From Rhizodiscina lignyota (taxonomy: Eukaryota > Ascomycota > Dothideomycetes > Aulographales > Rhizodiscinaceae): DNA of 64,000 bases. Of the stretch, positions 22,082-34,199 are shown piece by piece; the stretch's first letter is position 1; the number at the start of each line of letters is the position of its first letter. The DNA is taken from assembly GCA_010015805.1 (NCBI GenBank), contig ML978127.1:744001-808000 (forward strand). The letters are read 5' to 3'. The position numbers and the translations under genes are program-made. A model generated the notes under the pieces. It saw only the letters and a program-made list of their open reading frames with translations, was not told the origin of the DNA and did not search any database.

Positions 22082-24220
22082 TTACTGCATAAGCAACCGA
22101 ACCGCCCACTGCACGCTCAATCCCCTCAAGTCCCCATAATGCTGTCCGACGCCCAGGAAGACCACCGGTATCCCTGTGGCATGCACCATGCTGACAATGA
22201 CCCCCACCATATCCCCCACAGTATCGCATTTGCTAATGACGAACCCATCCAACCCTCTTCCCTTCCCAAAGGCTTCGTTGAAATGCCTCGCCTGCTGTAC
22301 TGAGTCGCTTCCAACCAACGCCTCTCCAACCATGAGGATCTTATCTGGGTTAGCCAGTTTGGCAAACTTCTCGAGAGATGACATGAGGCGCTGGTCGTTG
22401 TGGCGCCGGCCTGCGGTGTCGATGAGAACGACTTGGTAGCCCTCCTTTGCAGCGTAGTCGACAGCTTCCTTGGCGATGTTCGCGGCGTCCTTGCCGTAGC
22501 CCTTCTCGAAAATGTCGACTTCTGCGCCGCCGCCTTCTCTAGTGACTAGCTCCTTCAGATTCCGCACATGGACGCGGAGCTGCTCGACTGCTCCGGAACG
22601 GAATGTATCCGCCGCTGCGATCAGTACGCGATACCGGTTCTGCAGTAAGAAGTATGCAATCTTCGACAGATTCGTCGACTTGCCAACACCGTTGACGCCG
22701 ACAATGGAGAGAACGTATGGACGGGGCTTGGACGGGTTAGATGAGAGAAATGATGATGAGGGTGCTGTGACAGATTGGATCTCTCGAAGGAGGTCAAGGG
22801 ATGTTGTTGGTGTGAGGATTTTGCGGAGGGCTGTCTCCATGGATGTTCGGATGGTGGTCTCTATGCCTATAACGAAGTCAGTAATGCAGTTCATTGCGGA
22901 TCACAGCTACAGTAAACGTACTCGTGAAGCTCTCAGTCTTCTTTCCGACGAGGTCATTCTCCACACTTTCACATAGCCGCACCGCTGCTTCTCGAGCCAC
23001 GTTTTTATTCAGGAGATGGTCTTCCATGCCTTTCAACGGCTTGGCCAGATCCTCCTTAGTCAGAGTCTTCCCACCTACGACATTCCTGAACAGTCCAGTG
23101 ATTGCACCTAAGCTCGATCCCACGAGGCCTGAGCTACCACTGGCCTCTGCACTTGAGGCTTTCTTCGCATTTGCTGAAGATATGATGGAATCCATTTCAT
23201 CATCAAGCTCTTTCAGAACGAACTCTCCTTTACCCGTCCGTGTCCCCCATGATGACGAGCTCACAGCTTCAACTCCTGATGTTGGTCCTGCATCTTTTGA
23301 TGACTCGTCCCCTCGTCCAGCTGAAGAGTAGTCCAACACAGTGTCGTCTTCCTCGTCCGCCATGCCATTCGCATCCCATTTGCGCGCCTTCTTCGCCCTC
23401 AGGGTTTGCGACTTGTACATCGGCGATTCGTCCCCTGATGACGCTGGAGCGGAGTTCGCCGCTACGCTGGCAGCCTTTCGCGCGCGACGAGACGTGGGAC
23501 GTTGTTTCGCTTGAAGGAGATGTGAAACAGCAGGCGAAGCTGGTCGCGAAGTATCGGGCGTCGGGATAGGAGTGCTATCTGTCGAAGGAGCATGTTCGCT
23601 GAAGGTCTTCTGCCCAGCTGCTTTGAGCAGTGGGAGTGGTGGCGGAGGAGGTTCGTCAGCGCCTGAGCTCGTCGATGGAGGTGTCAGTTCTGCAGCAGAG
23701 TTCGAAGTGGATGATTGCGCCGCGATTGATGAACCACCGTCAAGTTTCTCCAGCTCTTGCACCTGACGGTCGAAGTATGGTTCGAAATTGCATTTGAACG
23801 ACGTAGTATTTCGCTTCTTCAAGTCGTCGCGATACAGCTCGGTGAATAGAGCGCGCACGTTATCGAGAAGCTTGTCTATCCAGGAGAGGTGGATGAGCGA
23901 CTGGTACACAGCCTATATCGTGGATTTGTATTAGCAACTGTGTCTTCACTGAATCTCGCATGTGATGCGCTGCTCGGCTGCCAGAGTCGCCGTACCACAA
24001 AGATGAGGCCCAAATCTTTCGCCGTTGTCCACTTTAGTGTGTAGCCTTCCTTCTTGTAAGTTGGCTTCTGCGCGATATCCTCGTCAATTGCCGCGCCCGC
24101 GCGTTCTTCGATGAAGATGTCCTTAATTAAGCTGTTGATCACATTTGCGCCGATTGGGACGTAGGTCTTTGACCAAAGGACAACGCCCGACGTCGACAGG
24201 ATTTCGAATGAGTCCAACAT
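22082..24220 (-). CDS. SRP101: Signal recognition particle receptor, alpha subunit
   Basis: A 666-residue SRP receptor alpha, the ER-membrane docking GTPase for ribosome-SRP complexes. Three exons: 24220-23996, 23912-22922 and 22866-22082 (junctions LIFV/AVYQS and SFT/SIETT). The N-terminal SRX longin-like domain (about residues 1-150) binds the beta subunit. A charged Ser/Pro-rich linker with TSRRARKAA follows. The C-terminal NG domain is complete: GVNGVGKST (G1, about 462-470), the DTFRSGAVEQL insertion box, DTAGRR (G3, about 555), and SKCD (G4, about 617), where most relatives have TKFD or TKCD. Length matches fungal orthologs. The gene diverges from YIF1 across 237 bases. Confidence 0.96.
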
Positions 24221-24457
24221 CCTGCCAGCTCTTTGTGTGACTTAGAAATTCAAAAGTTGACGAAGATGAAGAGAAGCGGCTTTCAAATGGCATATCAACG
24301 GGTATGACGAATGACGGTCCCAGCTCGGACACTTGGCATCAAATGTTCAGATCAGCACGAGAGCAATTATCTGTCCACTTCACCCAACTTCACCTTCTTC
24401 GCTTCCAACCTTCTCTCTTCTCATATACACGCTGAGCGCTGCATTATACTCCACAAA
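24221..24457. promoter_or_regulatory. Shared promoter of SRP101 and YIF1
   Basis: Only 237 bases separate the two divergent start codons, so both promoters and 5' leaders must lie in or near this interval. The half near YIF1 is pyrimidine-rich (CTTCACC, TTCTCTCTTCTC), as is usual just upstream of fungal transcription starts. Shared regulation is inferred from the arrangement. Confidence 0.6.
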
Positions 24458-25685
24458 ATGCATCGCCCAGGGTATCAAAATCCTGCGCCCGCACACTCTC
24501 CTCCACTCCACCACCCCGTCCCTCAGCATGTATCTACCGTTCCGCAACTGCGAAGTCCTCCTCCGCCAGTGTCGCAATCGCAACAACAACAATCCGGTGG
24601 CTATGGCTATGGAGGGGCCCCGCAAGGGCAGGGTCAAGGCAATCCGTACATGAACCAAGCATTCGGTGGCTTCATGAACGACACAACCGCGCAAATGGGA
24701 ATACAAGTAGGGAAGAGCGCAATGGTGGCGGGACAGGAGTATATGGAGCAGAATGTAGGAATATTGACGCCTTATTTTGGCCCTCCTGAAGCTTGACTTG
24801 AGCTAATACATACTGAACAGTTTTCAAAATACGTCAACGTACCCGTTTTAAAGCACTACTTCAACGTCTCGAACAGCTACGTCCTCCAGAAGCTTTACGT
24901 CGTCCTCTTCCCCTGGCGGCATCGGCCATGGTCACGGAAACAACAGATCTCACCAAATGGACAAGACAGCTTCTATCTCCCTCCTCGGGAAGACGTCAAC
25001 AGTCCGGACATGTACATTCCCCTTATGGCTCTCGTCACATACATCCTCCTTTGCACCATCCTCGCAGGTGTCCGTGGCGCCTTCGACCCAGAATTACTAG
25101 GCGGTACACTGGGTGCCGCTGGTGCGGTCATTCTGTTTGAGATTCTACTGCTCAAGCTTGGTACCTATCTCCTCAGCATAAGCAACGAATCCCAGTTGCT
25201 CGACTTGGTCGCATACAGCGGATACAAGTTTGTGGGCACGAACGCGACGCTTGTGATCAGCGAGCTTTTCAATCGAGGGCAAGGCACGGGTGGTTATGCT
25301 GGTTGGACCGTCTTCATCTACACATTCTTGGCAAATGCCTTCTTTCTTGTACGTGTCCTCGTCCCCTTGCACACCTCACAGATTGCTAATGCAGCAGCAG
25401 CTCCGATCCCTCAAATATGTCCTCCTCCCCGACCCCTCTTCAGCTCCAACGCCCTCCGCAGGACCCAGCGCAGGCTCCTACACACTCGCGCGCGCCCAGC
25501 GCAACCGGCGGACGCAATTCTTGTTTGTCTACAGCTACGTTGTACAGCTAGTATTCATGTGGATACTGAGCAGACAGGAATCGGGACCAGCTTTCGCGGC
25601 TGCCGGTATTACTAGTAGCAAGTTGACTGGTGGTGGAGTCGGAAGTGGAGGCAGTCTCGCGGGAGCAAAGGGTCCAAGAGCATGA
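24458..25685 (+). CDS. YIF1: YIF1-family ER/Golgi membrane protein
   Basis: A 369-residue Yif1 protein, partner of Yip1 and Rab GTPases in ER-to-Golgi vesicle transport. Three exons: 24458-24754, 24821-25348 and 25401-25685. The first 75 residues are Pro/Gln/Gly-rich. GQEYMEQNFSKYVNV spans the first splice junction, then LKHYFNVSNSYVLQKL and LFPWRHRPWSRK, all diagnostic of YIF1. Five hydrophobic segments follow from MYIPLMALVTYILLC onward, ending with FVYSYVVQLVFMWIL near the C terminus. The last exon begins after three tandem AG acceptors (GCAGCAGCAG at 25391-25400); I use the last, giving FFLLRSLKYVLLPD. The tail after the last helix is Gly/Ser-rich. Confidence 0.95.
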
Positions 25686-28600
25686 AATAGTGCATCTCTT
25701 AATTGGAGAGGCGTTGGGGGAATTTTGGTTGGGCATAGCACTTGATGGGCATGCTCGAGGATAAAAGGAGAGCTTAACGCTTCGGTTGTAGAACTTACAA
25801 AGATATCTATTTCGCCGACCTCCGCGCGTAAGATATGTAACTTCCCCAGAAGTATCGTTGATTCCATTCTAAACTCCCCATATCTCTCTGCAAGGCCATT
25901 GCTGTCGCCCAATTGTGCAGCAACTTCATCCGCATGCTGCATCTACCTAGATATGGTCAATTGCCAAAGGACGGAGACCGACCTCGCTATGGAGGAGCAT
26001 CACAAGCTATTGGAAGGAGGTATTAGATGGGCATTGAGCTTGTGCATGTATACTTGTCACAGCTTATGGTATACAACGGTCTAGACCTCATGAGTTTGCC
26101 ACTGAACGACCAAGCTACGATCAGCAAAATCCTAGAGTCCGCAACCCTTCCGCACTTTCACATGGAGTTGTCGATCATCATCACATTCTAAATGCCACGA
26201 TTATTGAGCGCGGGTAATGATGCTCATAACCATGGTTTTGTAATGATGAAACGAAATTTTCTTAAGGTTGGGAGTTCGAGCCCAAGAGCCTGCCTCCTAT
26301 CGGGCGCCAGAAATGTGAAGACTTGGGGGTTCGAACTAGTCGTATTGTTCAGATCTGTTATGTAGGTAGCTAAGTCTGTATAATGAAGAGGACGTGACAT
26401 GTTTGGAATCCGTTCAAGCTTCCGACTGTTGTCTTTTGTCGACGATCATAATTTTGTACTAAGCTTCATAGCAGTACTGTATAAGAGCGTCCAGTTGAAT
26501 AAGTTCAAATAAGGGAGAGCCAAGCTGTTCTGTCCATATGCACATTTTTCGATTTCGAAAATGGACGACGACGTTATTGGCAACCTCACAACTTCACAAC
26601 CTCAAAGTAGAATTCTGAGCGAATGGAGGTGGTCTTCGTGACCTGAACAAACTTTCCCCGTACTGATACCTCAACTCGATCAGGCATAGATATCAACGGG
26701 TAATCATTACTCACTCAGTTCCGCGGGTGTTTCCATTCCAGTCCACGCCGCGATTTGGATTTACGGCCGGAATTGAGGGCGAGGAACTGATCGAAACTGG
26801 CACTTACGCGAATAAGTCTCCGCCGTATCGTCAAACTGCTTCTGTAGATGCTCGCCATCGCTAGTAGCTGTTCTATATCTTCATCGTTATGATGATGCTT
26901 GTCAGCACAGTCCAATAGTAGTGAGAAAGACTAGATTTTAGTCTTTGCACAGGTCAAACGAGAAAGGTTGAAATGTCACTTCAGTCTTGCCAATGTAAAG
27001 CTGTATGATGACAAGGGCACGTCTGAGGGGTGCGCAGGATTAAATGGATGGTCCAATCAGCTTTGTTTCGCTTCCGGGCGATATAAGACCTACAGCGAAG
27101 CGTCTCTAAGTTCCACGCCTGCCCAATATTCTGCAGCATTCGTACCATTCGAGGGCGGCAGCAGATACGAAATGATAGACCCCATTTAGTGTACGTCGGC
27201 GTTGGAATGTAAGAACGTGTCCAGAACGCAGCACGAGGAGGTTTTGCAAGATCCACTGTTCCACTGCACGACACGGCCTCGGCGAGTTGTGCGGCGCACC
27301 GAGAAGTTTTCTCACCAGCAGACGGACGGTTGAGCGGCGTGGATTTGGAGGCCAAGTGCCAGATTGACCACATTTACGCGGCACGGTTGCAAAGTGTTGC
27401 ATTCCAGTCTCACAAAGTCGAGGGGAGGCAGTAGGAATGCGTTGGTACTGCGAGTCTAGATTGATGTCAGAAAGTACCAACGGAGGCCGAAACGGAGGAT
27501 CTGAACCCCAAAGCGAGCCAACGTCCTTTAGCCCTGGAAAGTGATCGGCGGCGCGATACCCACAGTTTCCCCAGATCCAGACATGGGGGTTTGGTGAACG
27601 AAGTACGTCAAAATGCGCAGGGCGGAAGACTACGGAAAGCGGCAGTGTGCGAAGCTGACAGAACGAGAAGACGCGACACAGGAACCCTTTTTGAATGCAC
27701 ACGTGAGAAATCGGAAGACTTGAGACTTTTGGACAGACAGTGCCTATTTTTCGCAGCTTTGATTCGCTACTTCTAGATATTTTGCATGTGGCAGGCACTG
27801 AGCTGACTAGAAGGCTTGATTTAGCACAGCCTCAGCGCAAGATCTCAAATTCTGGAACTGAGAGGTTGACAATGAGAAACTTAGCGAGAACTAGAATTGG
27901 CTTTCACCGGAACTGTATAGGATTGGAAGACTGATTATTGAGGAAAGCATGCGCTGGTCAATTGAACTTCATCGGCCCCAATCGTCGATGCAAGCCGGCG
28001 GCACAGAAATGAAATCGGAGGGTTCCGTTGATGAAGCACAAACCGGTTGACTGCATCATCTTGTGCGGCACGGAGGAACAACCGACACTGTATTACGTTG
28101 AATTCGATCGTAGATGGGACTTGGTTAATCTACCGAATGTTGAGTGCAGCTCTCGCGAAGCAGTGGTGTCGAGTTGATAGGATGCGAGAGATGTGAGACC
28201 AGGAATCGCAACATGTGTCCTCTGTCGTGGTACAAGTGCCGTCATATGTGCTGTTTGGCGAGAGAGTTCTTGTTGTTACCTGTCATCACCCGCGCAAAAG
28301 GCCCCGAAACAGTACTGCACTCGGCGACGATCCTTCGCGCGACTCCATCGTCCAGCTCATTAATTGGGGGCTGTTGGCGTCGCAACACCAACAAAGACTG
28401 ATCGGTTGGTGATTTTCGTACGAGAACGTTCTGGTCACAGCGGCACCGAATACGCTGGGGCTGCTGCCTCCTATTCACGCCTGATGATGAATTCGCGAGG
28501 CACAGCTGTGCAGAGTGGAGTTACTGAGATGGAATGGATGCCACAAGAGGAGAGTGTCATTGATGCCAAGAACGGCACGTGGTGTGGAGAATGAGGAAAG

Positions 28601-29812
28601 CGCAGCGGAGGCGGCCGTGACGACGCTCGAAAATGTGTTTGACAATTATAACAAACGAGAGCTTACAGGACAATGCTAACATAAGGTCATCAACACTACC
28701 GCGTCTGGAAAATAGAGTCGAACTGGCCAACGTCTGCCGTCAGATCGGAGGTCGGAGGCTACTTTTAGCTGCACTGGCAGGGGTGCTGCATCAGGGCTCG
28801 CACAGCGCAAGCAACCAGATGTCGCGACTATCATTCCTAATTTCTGGACCAACCATGACCAAGCGGGTTGCGCGTCCGGAGCGTCGTGAAGACACATCTC
28901 TGTTCCTTGGGCAGGATTTCAAAATCGACGGACTCTGTGCCTCCACCGCGAAATTGCGGCAGAGGCAGTCGTGCTGTCGATGTCGATATTGCTCTCTGCG
29001 GCCGTATTCGGACGGGCACAGCCGAGCGCCTCACCCGAACGAGCCACGTCCAACGGCTCTGCGAATTTCAAGCGCACAATGCCATTGTGAGGGTCAGAGG
29101 CCGCGAGAATAGATTAAATCTGCTCTGGCGCTCCACTCTCTTCATATAGCGACGACTCTCTCCAAGCATTCTCGCCGTCCGGCGGAGAGTCCAGCTCACG
29201 CAGGTGCTATAGTCAATATTTTACTTTGCCTCTTGTGGCTAAGCATGCTCGGAATAGGCCATCTGGCCCCACAGCCATGCATTGGCGCCTATTTATGGAA
29301 GCGTGGGCGGACATGGTGTGGAGGGCCGCCGATCCCTGATCCTGACGTCCAGCCGAAAAACACCAGTCGCGTACGCGATCTTCTCACGACACGAGAGCTC
29401 CAGAATAGCTGTCTCGTAACTTGGCGTATGCATCAAACGAGGATCACGATGCAGCTTAACGTATGACCAATTCGCCGTGCTATGCAGCCCTTCTCGCCCG
29501 CACCCTGGCTGCAACGCCGGTGCCATGTACATAATGCCACCGTGAGCCATGAGGGGGCGGTGTTCTCTAAAGATACCCTCACTGCCTCCGTGCGCTTCAT
29601 ATTATTCTCTCTTTCCGACTGGCCAAAGCCTCCGACCTGTTGGTTTTGCTGCCAGTAATATCTCATGTCTCTCCTCTGCTTCACTTCATGCAGCTTCGTC
29701 TTTTCTTCCACTTTCCTCATGCCGGCTAGTCACTGATCGTGACTCTGCCCTAACGTCCTGTTGCATATTTACATTCGTATGATCTAAGTTCTTGGTTCGT
29801 TTCATATACAAG
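25686..29812. other. 4.1 kb stretch with no recognised gene
   Basis: The longest gap in the window. Open frames exist on both strands (the largest is 27106-27798 on -), but they start at GTG or TTG, lack motifs and show no intron logic. A tRNA-like relic lies at about 26205-26300. The last kilobase should include the promoter of the UBA-domain gene, with a TTCCTCATGCC..CTTTCC-type pyrimidine-rich leader before 29813. I see no transposon genes or long terminal repeats. Confidence 0.45.
26205..26300 (+). other. tRNA-like relic (possible Met-CAT derived)
   Basis: AGCGCGGG, then CTCATAA (a Met-type anticodon loop), and later GGTTGGGAGTTCGAGCCCAA (a T-arm-like hairpin, 26266-26285) occur in tRNA order but are spread too far apart. 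GTAATGATG is present twice (26214-26222 and 26240-26248), once on each side of the anticodon-like loop. There is no clear D-arm or acceptor pairing, and the T-loop is one base too long. At best this is a decayed tRNA or tRNA-derived repeat. Confidence 0.2.
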
Positions 29813-32800
29813 ATGGCTTCCCAAGAAGTCGTACCTTTCTCAGCCTTCTCTCCACTGGACATCACCACCAGTGGAGAGACTCCCAACCCTCGACGAAGCC
29901 TTTCGATATTCAGCCGCCGAGGAGCTACACCCAAACCCCAGATCGATCGCCTCCCGAGCATAGTATCGAAGAGGACCTCTATCAGACACTCAATTGCCGA
30001 ACGACGACCCAGCAAGATGTTTAAAACTCGGAGGTCGGAGTCGAAGAGCGGCTCGCAGGGCACAATCTTGAGGGCGGTACCTGAGGCTTGCTCAGACTGC
30101 ACCGGCTTTGGGGCTCGCTCGATGAGCTCTCTAGAGCTTGCAATGGCAACATCGCCGAACGAAGAGATCCTGAGCGCTATTGGCATGCCTTCGCCCGACG
30201 TCACCACGCCTACATCTGCCACTTCCCCATATCTCACCGAACGACCACAACTACAACAAAGCTCACAAGGAACAACAAAGCGTTCCAGAAGGCATTCTGA
30301 GACCAAATCGAATGTCATTGGTATGTGGATGAATGGCCGGACCAAGTGGGTCTCGGATGCGACCACGTCTGCCACATCCAAAGAGAGCTTAGGTGAGACT
30401 GAGGCTATTTCAAGCATTCAAAATTCCGAGACACACGATCCAAAGTCCCGGAGGCCAAGAATACAAGTCATTATTCCAAATGACCGGCTAACTGGACCCT
30501 TCCCTTCCATACCTTTCTTCCAACCTGTAGCCTCATACTCTTCAGTCGACGCCAAAGCCTCAGCAGGATTCGTTTCAACACAGGAGATGCATGTCCCAGC
30601 TGGAGCCATTGGCCGGACCACGACTATTCACATGTCCACATCGGCTCTCGAGCCACACAACCCACAGCCTCAACGACCTTTTGCAAACCTTCCCGTTCAG
30701 CTCAAGGGCCCAGAGCTTGACCTCCCTTCAGTTGCAGCACACCTTACTAGACCTTCACTATCTAATTCCACATCATCAGATGGATCCAACTCGAATACGG
30801 AGGAAGAGGAGGATGACCGGTCCAACTACAGCGCCAGGTCGTCCATGACCAGTGTCAGCAGCGACATGGCTGCCAACCCCGAGCTCCTGAAGCCTAACAC
30901 CCTTCACAAGAGGACTGGTAGCCAGGCCTTCTCGATCACGTCACCAGCTGCAGCAGGTGTCTACGATGACGCCTCCCGAGCTGGTGAAGACTCGCCTTCG
31001 GTTGACAGCATATTCCCAGTAGAGCTCCCAGGCTCACCAGTACCAAATGACAAACTCTCTAGAGCATCATCGCAAGCTTTACCACGTTCCTGGAGCCGGA
31101 AGCGGATGTCCTCTCGACGTGGTGTGAAGCTTTTGACTGCACCGAGGGAAGAACCAGCCACCAAGCCGAACGGCGAGCCACGAACTCCAAGCCCGACACT
31201 CAGTGACGCGGAGAAAGACTTGGAAACCACACTTACCTCAATCGAGGAGAGGGCCTCTCCGAAGCAGGAATGCTCTGAGAACGAGACATCTCCATTGCCC
31301 GAGGTTGTACCAGAGCTTCCTCCCCTTGAAGCCAAACCTCCGACTCCTCCACCGAAATCTGCTCGTCGACAATCGATCCGTCCGCAAGCACTTCGTCCTT
31401 CTGTACAGTCGAGGCAGGCTGAGGAGCTTCTCCGAGCCGACCGTGAGCTAACGGAGCAGGCGAAACTGCGCAAGAATAAGCCAAGTCTGAAAAACTATGG
31501 CCTGCGCAGAATCAATTCGCTGTCCATGCCCGACATTGCCGAAATGGTAAGGTCAGAAACGCCTGACCTGGCGAGGAAGCAACAAGAAATGGCTGAGCGA
31601 CAGATTTCTGCACAACAAGCCGAGGAAGTCATTCTCCATATCATGGAGGCTTTGCAGTCTTTGGACGATCTGGTTAACACGGCTGCTCTGAACAAGGGCT
31701 TCTACCGCGTCTTCAAGCGCCACGAAATCGAACTTCTCAGAGGTGTCCTGAAGAACTCTTCCGCGCCAGCGTGGGAGTACATGGAGACCTGCAGACCCAC
31801 TGAAGACCGCGTTGATGAGGACGGCAGCCCAATCAGCGCCATCCCATCCGACTACACTCCTTCCTCCTATCTCAAATTCTACATTGAATCACACGCCACT
31901 CTTATTTCCTTGAAGGCACTCATTCTGGCAAAATGCCAATCTTTCCTTCGTGCCACTACGGTAATCGCACTGGCCAGCCCCGATCCAGCCATCTCTACTC
32001 GCGTTGACTCGGCGCTTTGGCGCATCTGGACCTTCTGCAGGATCTTCGGCTCAAACCGGAGCCGCGAGGACGACATCGTTGGCCAAATGGATTGGCTTCG
32101 CGGCGGGCAACTCGCACACCAGCAAACATGTACATCAACCATTGTAAGCAGCGACAGCTTTTACCTCAGCAGTGTTCTCTTGAATGCACCCGAGCACTTT
32201 GCGCGGGGAAATGGCAAGAAGGGGCTCGGCGCGGAGGACCTGTATGATATGACCGAACTCTGGAACTGCTTCAACTGGCTTGTGCAAGGTCTTGAGGGGA
32301 GGACGGAGCAGGCAAGGCAATTCGGTGTGTTTGACAACACTGAGGTGCGCGGTGGTGATATTGATGGAGAAGAGGCTATGCTTGGTAAGCTTTCCGATTT
32401 CTTCGAATGGTCACTCAATCATGCGCGGAAATACTTTTGATGATTTCTGTGTATTTCTTCTCTTCATTTCATCTCAAACTTTGTTATTTCCTGCTTTTCT
32501 TTTTAAGTCCTATTTCGAAGAAGAGCACACTTCTCGTTGAAATGATGGAACATTTGCTGATTTGCTATTGCAGAGGAATTCCAATCATACGTCCTCACGC
32601 TTGGCCTTTACCCACTTCTCACCGTCGCCTCCGCACTTCTGCCATCCGATGACAACGCATCCATCGAAGACATTGCCGCAGATCCCACCGCACTTGCCCT
32701 TGCGAAGGAGCATGGCTGGAGTTCCTGGACCCCTCCACCAGCCGGTGGCTCTCGCAGCACTTTCCTTAAGGAGCCTCTCGCACGCTTGTACGAAGAGCGC

Positions 32801-33607
32801 ATTGCAGCAGCTTTCGCCGCAAACGAGGACCAGGAACGCCAAGCGAAGAGCGAGGAGATGAAGGAGGTGCGCCGCCTGCGTGGCCAGAGCTACGCAGAGG
32901 AGATCAAGCTCCGCAAGAGGAGCATGGGCGCCGAGGAGCCTCCAAGACCGCGAACTGGATGGGGCAACGAGCGCCCGATGAGCGACTGGGAGCTTGTGAT
33001 CAGCAAGCTCGCGAGCCCGACATCGATCGAAGCACACGCCGAGGCCGAGCCCGCGAGGTCTCTCGAGATGGTTTCCCCAGAGGAGCTCGAGAAGGACCTC
33101 ACCCGGAGCGCCACCCCCTCAACCGCTGTTTCCCTCAACTCGGTCCCGCAACACGCCTACGATAAGTACGCGCCATCCGCGCTCTCCGGCCCGTCCGCAC
33201 CCGCCTCATCCTCCTCGTCCAGCCCTCACCTGCGCCCCCTCCCACCATCTCCGCTCTCGCCAACTTTCTCGCACTCCATCTCCTCGCCATCCTCCTCCAC
33301 CTCACTCTACAACGACATCCACCCGGCCCTCCGCCCGGCCGTGCACACGCGCGCCGTGAGCGCCGAAAGCCAGGAGACGTTCTACTCGTCGGCGCGCAGC
33401 CGCGCGAGCATGCAGCATCCTATCCAGACGCAGCTGATGAGCCTGCCCGGCGCGGACCTGGCCGCACACAGCGCGGAGCGCGCCATCTTCCGCATCGTGG
33501 AGATGGGCTGGACGGCGGACGAGGCGCGGCACGCGCTGCGGGTGACGGACATGGGCGATGGGCTGCGGGTTGATCGCGCGGTTGAGCTGTTGCTTCGACA
33601 GACGTGA
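29813..33607 (+). CDS. Long UBA-domain protein of unknown function
   Basis: A predicted 1201-residue protein in two exons, 29813-32384 and 32574-33607, joined in phase 1 over a 189-base intron (GTAAGC donor, TATTGCAG acceptor). The first 560 residues are Ser/Pro/Thr-rich and disordered, with many basic SP/TP sites. A helical region follows (EEVILHIMEALQSLDDLVNT, then GFYRVFKRHEIELLRGVL, and RVDSALWRIWTFCRIFGSNR) which looks like one conserved globular domain of about 280 residues. After the junction come LARLYEERIAAAF and a charged helix. The C-terminal 45 residues, including RIVEMGWTADEARHALRVT and VDRAVELLLRQ, form a UBA-type three-helix bundle, expected to bind ubiquitin. Without splicing the protein would stop just after the conserved domain and lose the UBA part. 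I do not know a characterised homolog. Confidence 0.8.
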
Positions 33608-34199
33608 GATGAGACGGTCTTTCGACGATCTTTTCTTTTGTTTTGGGGATGGGAGGGACGGACTGGGTTGCATTCGGATGCGGAAATGAGACCAAAAATG
33701 TGAAATTGGTAAAGATAATGTTTATAGCTAGTGAAAAAGGGGGCCTGGGATAGGCAGGATCGTGGGCGCTGGCTTTCTGCTTTTTTTTGTTTTGTTTGAG
33801 ATTATGAGATACCCAGCCAAGGACTATTGGTAATGTTTGAAAGTAAAATTCAAATTGTTCAATATTGAAGTACTTGCTCCTCATGCTCAGATTGAACTCG
33901 GTGAACATTCGACTCGAGGCGCATCTTACACTCGTATCAAGGCATGCATAGTCAAAAAATGTCGGCGTAATGACTGTATTTGTGCACGGCAGTTGCATTT
34001 ACCTATACTAAACTTGCGTCATAGAGATTCATATCAGAAGGATGGGAGTAAATGTACGTGTTTTGTGCGTGCTCGATCACGGACGGGAGTTCCTCATGCA
34101 CATAAACAGATATCCATGGATGTTGAGAATGTGGTCATCTAGAAACTCTACCTCATTGCAATCATCTATAACATGACAACAGTAGCCACTTTTGATACA
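33608..34199. other. Convergent 3' intergenic region
   Basis: A 592-base gap between the 3' ends of the UBA gene (+) and the lysyl-tRNA synthetase gene (-). AT-rich with T and A runs (for example TTTTTTTTGTTTTG near 33780), fitting 3' untranslated regions and polyadenylation. No gene seen. Confidence 0.55.

Noticed and set aside
27106-27798. 230-codon open frame on -
   Set aside because: Starts with GTG, no domain, no splice logic, Pro/Arg/Cys-rich composition typical of chance frames.
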